This document shows, piece by piece, positions 15,052-18,302 of a stretch of 18,302 nt of DNA (positions are counted from its first letter, which is position 1; every line of letters begins with the position of its first letter). The stretch covers positions 1 through 18,302 of the forward strand of contig JANWKK010000290.1 of the NCBI GenBank assembly GCA_025451425.1. Reading direction: 5' to 3'. This DNA is from Gemmatimonadaceae bacterium (GTDB taxonomy: Bacteria; Gemmatimonadota; Gemmatimonadetes; Gemmatimonadales; Gemmatimonadaceae). Under the pieces are notes generated by a model. That model saw only the letters and a program-made list of their open reading frames with translations, searched no databases and was not told the origin of the DNA. A program made the position numbers and the translations under genes.

Positions 15052-15112
15052 TGTAGGACAACTGACTACGAGAGGCGCCCGTGCGCCAGAGGTTGTCAGC
15101 GTGCGTCCTACA
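15052..15112. promoter_or_regulatory. Nested three-stem palindromic element in the divergent spacer
   Basis: Three nested pairings share one centre: TGTAGGAC (15052-15059) with GTCCTACA (15105-15112), CTGAC (15062-15066) with GTCAG (15095-15099), and GGCGC (15074-15078) with GCGCC (15083-15087) around a CCGT tetraloop. It lies between the starts of the PAS kinase (-) and the alpha/beta hydrolase (+). It could be a structured RNA leader, a palindromic repeat or a binding region for a regulator, possibly the adjacent LuxR-type one. That last idea is a guess. Confidence 0.4.
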
Positions 15113-15214
15113 CGTGTGTTCCCGCCCGTCGTACAGATCGCGCCTTACGTCGCCGATTCGTGAGGCTCAGGTGGCCGGCTAGCCTCCACGCCATCCCACC
15201 ACACCAAAACGCCA

Positions 15215-16141
15215 ATGTCGATTCTTCCACTCACGATCGCGCATAATGACGACCGCCTCGAGACGCTCGTCGTCGATGGCCGCCAGATCGCATATCAAGA
15301 TGTTGGCGGCGGCCCAACGATCATTCTCGCTCACTGCTCCGGCGCGTCACATCGGATCTGGACGCCGTCTGTTGAGTGTCTTCGCAGTCGTTATCGCGTC
15401 GTCGCACCAGACCTACTCGGTTACGGCCAGTCGGAGCGATGGCCGATCAATGCTCGGCTGCACCCGTGGTCGGACTTGAGCGCGCTCGTCGCGCTCGCGG
15501 AAGGATCGAGGGAGCCGGTTCACCTCGTCGGCCACTCGTACGGCGGCACGGTTGCGCTCGAGGCAGCGCGCGTTCTTGGCGCGCGCGTGAAGAGCCTAAC
15601 GTTGATCGAGCCGATCGCTTTCCATCTGCTGCGACTCACTGGACGAATGCAGGAGTGGCAAGAGCTCAGCGACGTCGGACGCGAGATGATGGAAGCTCTC
15701 CGACTCCGCCGGGAGCGCGGCGCAGCCGGCGTTTACATGAAGTACTGGGTCGGCCGGCTACGATGGTGGTCGATGAGTCCGAGGGCTCGACGTCGAGTAC
15801 TGCTCACCGTGGGAAAAGTGGGCGCCGAGTTCGAAGCGGTTTCGGGGCTTTCCACTACCGCCGCTGATTATCGAGCTGTCAACACGCCAACTCGTCTCGT
15901 CGTCGGCGAGCGAACGCGCCAGCCCGCACGCGCCATCGTCGATGAGCTACTCGACCTTTTGCCGAACTCGCACCTTCAGGTGATACCAGGCGCGGGACAC
16001 ATGAGTCCTTTGACACATCCTGACGCCGTCGCGAGGCTTGTTTCGCGGCACGTCGAGCATGTCGAAGCGAGCCTCGGCCGAATGAAGCCGACGACGTTGC
16101 AAGCCGCGCAGGCTCGTCCAAAGCGACGATCGATCGCGTGA
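15215..16141 (+). CDS. Alpha/beta hydrolase fold protein
   Basis: The protein has 308 residues. Strand-loop TIILAHCSGASHRIW carries the oxyanion region, RVVAPDLLGYGQSERW follows, and the nucleophile elbow VGHSYGG has S108. The likely histidine is H262 in IPGAGHMSPL. After the sixth strand, where family members usually show an aspartate, this protein has LVVGERTRQPARA, leaving only E232 close by, so the acid is unusual or lies elsewhere. Residues 145-215 form a basic cap region (ALRLRRERGAA, RLRWWSMSPRARRRV). There is no signal peptide. The family covers esterases, haloperoxidases and C-C hydrolases, so the substrate is unknown. The ATG at 15215 has no clear ribosome binding site. The C-terminal tail is rich in Lys/Arg and may be disordered. 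A 7-bp inverted repeat (16154-16160 with 16184-16190) follows the stop. Confidence 0.85.
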   Translation: MSILPLTIAHNDDRLETLVVDGRQIAYQDVGGGPTIILAHCSGASHRIWTPSVECLRSRYRVVAPDLLGYGQSERWPINARLHPWSDLSALVALAEGSREPVHLVGHSYGGTVALEAARVLGARVKSLTLIEPIAFHLLRLTGRMQEWQELSDVGREMMEALRLRRERGAAGVYMKYWVGRLRWWSMSPRARRRVLLTVGKVGAEFEAVSGLSTTAADYRAVNTPTRLVVGERTRQPARAIVDELLDLLPNSHLQVIPGAGHMSPLTHPDAVARLVSRHVEHVEASLGRMKPTTLQAAQARPKRRSIA

Positions 16142-16153
16142 GTCTATCATAAA

Positions 16154-16190
16154 CCGTCGCCAATTCCGTTACATGACCGACACGCGACGG
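16154..16190 (+). terminator. Weak hairpin after the alpha/beta hydrolase
   Basis: CCGTCGC (16154-16160) and GCGACGG (16184-16190) can pair across a 23-nt loop, followed by ATCTGAAAAA. The long loop and missing U-tract make it a weak terminator candidate. Confidence 0.25.
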
Positions 16191-16250
16191 ATCTGAAAAA
16201 CGTTGCATGAGCTTTCTATCATCTCAGCCCGAGCTGGGGACTACCACTCG

Positions 16251-16255
16251 GGAGG
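16251..16255 (+). promoter_or_regulatory. Shine-Dalgarno GGAGG deciding the phosphodiesterase start
   Basis: GGAGG sits 5 nt before the ATG at 16261, whereas the upstream in-frame ATG at 16207 has no comparable site. It supports a 281-residue product. Confidence 0.65.
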
Positions 16256-16260
16256 CCGTG

Positions 16261-17106
16261 ATGGAGCTGATCGATCCGGTAAGTCGCGTCATCGTCGTCG
16301 TACTCGACGGCCTGCGCGCCGATGCGGTTGAGGCTTTTCAACTGTCGACCTTGACGAGCCTGCGCCGCACGAGTGCGTGGACGACCGAGGCGAGGACAAT
16401 CGAGCCGAGCGTAACGTGGGCCGCCATGACGTCGCTCATGACCGGCGTCCCACCGCTACTGCATGGAGTCGTCTGCGATTCCATCCACCTGCCCCGGCCA
16501 CGAACGGAGCTGCATCCGCTGCCCGCCGTTCTCGCCGGCGCTGGCCTGCCGACCACTGCGGTGCTCTCGAGCATCCCAATGATCTTTCGAGGCGTCGCCT
16601 CCGCGATCGGGCGGCGCCTTGGCATCGGGCACCTTCGGTTCGTGGGCGCCGGCGCCGACGACATTCTCGACTCGGCGCAGGATCGTCTCGCCGCGCAGCT
16701 TCGTGGATTCATCTTCCTGCACTGGCCAGATGCCGACCGGGCAGGTCACGATCATGGATGGATGTCACCGCAGTACCGAGACGCAGCCTTGACGCTCGAC
16801 AGCGCGCTCTCGCGCCTCATCGCAACCGTGGAGGATGATTCGGATACGCTGATCATCGCGCTCGCCGATCATGGCGGCGGAGGCGTCGATCCGAAGGACC
16901 ATATGAGCGATCATCCCTACGATCGAACCATTCCGATCTTCTTAACGGGAGCCGGCGTCGTCCCGGGTGGGCTGGGCACCGGGTTAACGCTCGTCGACGT
17001 TCCGGCCACGATCCTCTGGGCGCTCGGCGTCGGGCGCCCTTCGAGTTATACGGGCACGCCGATTACGCGGATCTTCGATCGCACTCGCCGGCTGGCGGTG
17101 GCCTAA
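16261..17106 (+). CDS. Alkaline phosphatase superfamily / nucleotide pyrophosphatase-like protein
   Basis: This 281-residue enzyme of the type I phosphodiesterase/NPP branch (PF01663) has VIVVVLDGLRAD with metal ligand D16. The nucleophile loop EPSVTWAAMTSLMTGVPPLL has T52 and resembles the NPP pattern PSxTxxxxxSLxTGxxP. HWPDADRAGHDHGW supplies D159 and H163, and ALADHGGGG supplies D203 and H204; H214 or H218 (DHMSDHP) could complete the two-zinc site. All catalytic elements therefore appear intact. There is no signal peptide or membrane anchor, unlike many NPPs, so it may act in the cytoplasm on phosphodiesters or phosphonates. The alternative start at 16207 would add 18 residues. It follows the alpha/beta hydrolase in the same direction with about 120 bp between, so co-transcription is possible but not certain. 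TAA stop lies within GCCTAACA, a near match to the enriched octamer. Confidence 0.87.
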   Translation: MELIDPVSRVIVVVLDGLRADAVEAFQLSTLTSLRRTSAWTTEARTIEPSVTWAAMTSLMTGVPPLLHGVVCDSIHLPRPRTELHPLPAVLAGAGLPTTAVLSSIPMIFRGVASAIGRRLGIGHLRFVGAGADDILDSAQDRLAAQLRGFIFLHWPDADRAGHDHGWMSPQYRDAALTLDSALSRLIATVEDDSDTLIIALADHGGGGVDPKDHMSDHPYDRTIPIFLTGAGVVPGGLGTGLTLVDVPATILWALGVGRPSSYTGTPITRIFDRTRRLAVA

Positions 17107-17109
17107 CAA

Positions 17110-17145
17110 GGGATAGGGAATAGGGGTTAGGGGCGCGGGCTAACC
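17110..17145 (+). repeat. G-rich telomere-like tract with overlapping hairpin
   Basis: Just 3 nt after the phosphodiesterase stop, four runs of three or four G are separated by ATA, AATA and TTA (17110-17133), followed by CGC and a further GGG. This is a potential G-quadruplex in both DNA and the mRNA tail. GGTTAG (17125-17130) also pairs with CTAACC (17140-17145), so a hairpin may compete. It resembles the tracts at 2857-2884 and 183-208. Confidence 0.6.
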
Positions 17146-17199
17146 GTCGGGAGGCGTGTCTTGACATCCAATGGTCCTGGTGGCAGATAGGACGACCCC

Positions 17200-17817
17200 G
17201 TGAACGGAGCACAGGCGTTGACCCACGTAGTTGGAATCGGCCTCGGGGCCAAAAGCGACGAATCGATCAGTCTTTCTGAGCGTCTGAACACGAGCTGGCA
17301 TCGGCCGGCGCTGCAATTCTTCATGGTCATCGTGCTCTTTCACTGGGTCGAGCACATCGTCCAGGCCTATCAGGCGTTCATCCTCCACTGGCCAAGGCAG
17401 ATGGCCATGGGATTGTTAGGCATGTATTACCCCTGGCTGATGCGCACCGAAACGCTGCACTACGGCTTTGCGGTCGTCATGCTCGTCGGGCTGTGGGCGC
17501 TTCGTCGCGGGTTTACGGGTCGATCACATACCTGGTGGATGGTCGCGTTCTGGATTCAGTTCTGGCATCACATCGAGCACGCCCTGCTCTTCTACCAGGC
17601 GCTCACCCACCATTATTTGTTCGGCGGCACGGTGCCGACGAGCATTGGGCAGATCTGGATCCCTCGCATCGAGCTGCACCTCTTCTACAACGCCATCGTG
17701 TTCACGCCGATGGTCGTCGCGATGTACTACCACATGTATCCGCCCGCGAGCGAGGTGCCGAGCATCAAGTGCGCGTGTGCGAGACATCGCCATCACGGCA
17801 TAGCCGCTGCGGCCTGA
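17200..17817 (+). CDS. Histidine-rich four-helix membrane protein, unrecognised
   Basis: I do not recognise this 205-residue protein. Four hydrophobic helices are visible (about 38-60, 85-103, 112-135, 159-180). Helices 1 and 3 carry the same motif: F-HWVEH-IVQAYQAF (H48, E51, H52) and W-HHIEH-ALLFYQAL (H123, E126, H127). Six of 14 positions are identical, so the protein seems to arise from duplication of a two-helix unit. Helix 4 starts with a related RIELHLFYNAI (E158, H160). Clustered intramembrane His and Glu suggest metal or haem binding, as in membrane di-metal enzymes, but no known active-site set is matched. The tail KCACARHRHHG adds two Cys and three His. The start is GTG with AGGA 7 nt upstream. 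It may stand alone, since both the phosphodiesterase before it and the convergent YdeI-like gene after it look unrelated. Confidence 0.7.
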   Translation: MNGAQALTHVVGIGLGAKSDESISLSERLNTSWHRPALQFFMVIVLFHWVEHIVQAYQAFILHWPRQMAMGLLGMYYPWLMRTETLHYGFAVVMLVGLWALRRGFTGRSHTWWMVAFWIQFWHHIEHALLFYQALTHHYLFGGTVPTSIGQIWIPRIELHLFYNAIVFTPMVVAMYYHMYPPASEVPSIKCACARHRHHGIAAAA

Positions 17818-17835
17818 GTCGCCTGAGTCTAGGGC

Positions 17836-18302
17836 CTACCCGCTTCGCGGAGTGGGCTGAAGCTGGCGTATTCGACGACGCGCCTCAGAGTCGTCGATGA
17901 GCGTCGCGAGCCGGCGCGCGCGCGTCTCGGGGCGCTTCGCACTGATGACCCACCAGGTCGCGACCTGCCGGTAGCCCGGCGGCTGTGACTCGAAGAACGT
18001 CCACGCCTCTTTGTTCGCGCGAAACTGCTTCTCCTCAGGTGGCGTGAGCTGAGCCTTTTTTCGTTGCTCGAAGGCGTAGATCCCTGACTTCTTCGAGTCA
18101 CGCGCTTCGAAGGCGCGGAGACCTGCGGGCCGCATGCGGCCGCACTTGACCAGTGCCGCGGCCTTCCTGATGTTGACGTTGCTCCAGATGCTCGTCGTCT
18201 TTCGCGGCGTGAAGCGAATGACGTACGCCGCGGCACTGACGGACTTACGAATTCCGTCGATCCAGCCGAAGCAGAGCGCTTCGTCCACGGACTCTGGCCA
18301 AG
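17836..18302 (-). CDS. YdeI/OmpD-associated family protein, 5' end outside the window
   Basis: The visible 155 codons match the YdeI/OmpD-associated (OmdA, PF13376) family. At the window edge the frame reads W-P-E-S-V-D-E-A-L-C-F-G-W-I-D-G, the family's conserved core. It continues with YVIRFTPRKTTSIWSNVNIRKA and a basic helical stretch to LTPPEEKQFRANKEAWTFFE, then GYRQVATWWVISAKRPETRARRLATLIDD, the OmdA-like C-terminal part. The GTG at 18286-18288 is therefore an internal valine, not the start, and the N-terminus is cut by the window edge. These are small cytoplasmic proteins of unclear function, sometimes linked to antimicrobial-peptide resistance or bacteriocin-protection annotation. The gene is convergent with the membrane protein, 18 bp away. 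Confidence 0.88.
   Translation of the reverse strand, partial: WPESVDEALCFGWIDGIRKSVSAAAYVIRFTPRKTTSIWSNVNIRKAAALVKCGRMRPAGLRAFEARDSKKSGIYAFEQRKKAQLTPPEEKQFRANKEAWTFFESQPPGYRQVATWWVISAKRPETRARRLATLIDDSEARRRIRQLQPTPRSG

Noticed and set aside
17161..17189. TTGACA (17161) as a promoter of the membrane-protein gene
   Set aside because: The -35-like hexamer is perfect, but at 17 nt only CAGATA follows, a poor -10; a single hexamer is not enough.
18286..18288. GTG as start of the YdeI-like gene
   Set aside because: The frame continues upstream with the conserved family residues W-P-E-S, so this codon is an internal valine and the true start lies outside the window.

Overview
The window looks like a piece of a GC-rich chromosome (I estimate the low to mid 60s % GC by eye) from a free-living Gram-negative bacterium, probably a soil member of the Gemmatimonadota or a relative such as the Acidobacteriota. 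That placement is inference. It rests on the gene content: a CBM9-like/DUF5916 outer-membrane protein, a secreted DUF1080 protein, a carboxypeptidase-regulatory/TonB-plug protein, a DUF4142 lipoprotein, a MASE1 histidine kinase and frequent GTG starts. I see no rRNA, tRNA, CRISPR array, transposase, phage gene or integrase.

Layout. 1-226: noncoding, with two stacked repeat or hairpin elements. 227-844 (-): DUF4142 lipoprotein. 1122-2081 (+): secreted DUF1080 protein, converging with and overlapping a dienelactone hydrolase (2050-2805, -). 2903-4291 (-): lipoprotein with an Ig-like domain and a beta-propeller, divergent from a large CBM9-like/DUF5916 outer-membrane protein (4474-7209, +). 7212-7685 (-): small cupin protein, divergent from a PLP-dependent group II decarboxylase (7749-9206, +). 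A perfect 14-bp inverted repeat follows. 9322-11858 (+): MASE1-PAS histidine kinase and a single-domain response regulator joined by a GTGA overlap. 11855-12631 (-): secreted carboxypeptidase-regulatory plus plug-like protein, sharing its stop tetranucleotide with the regulator. 12632-13188: 557 bp without a convincing gene, holding a large imperfect palindrome and a 21-nt tandem repeat. 13189-14984 (-): soluble PAS histidine kinase followed by a NarL/LuxR-type regulator, again joined by a GTGA overlap. 15215-16141 (+): alpha/beta hydrolase. 16261-17106 (+): alkaline-phosphatase-superfamily phosphodiesterase. 17200-17817 (+): unrecognised histidine-rich membrane protein. 17836-18302 (-): partial YdeI/OmpD-associated family protein running off the window.

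How it fits together. Most genes are single units in convergent or divergent pairs. The only clear operons are the two kinase/regulator pairs. The CBM9/DUF5916 protein, DUF1080 protein, propeller lipoprotein and plug protein together suggest a cell envelope that handles polysaccharides, but nothing here proves a pathway. I found no defence island, biosynthetic cluster or obviously new multi-gene system.

The strongest unexplained signals are small. The octamer GCCTAACG (or its complement CGTTAGGC) occurs 11 times where about one is expected, in several reading frames and on both strands. G-rich heptamer tracts (GGGGCTA type) lie just 3' of three stop codons. The window also holds several hairpin elements and a membrane protein with a duplicated intramembrane HxxEH motif.
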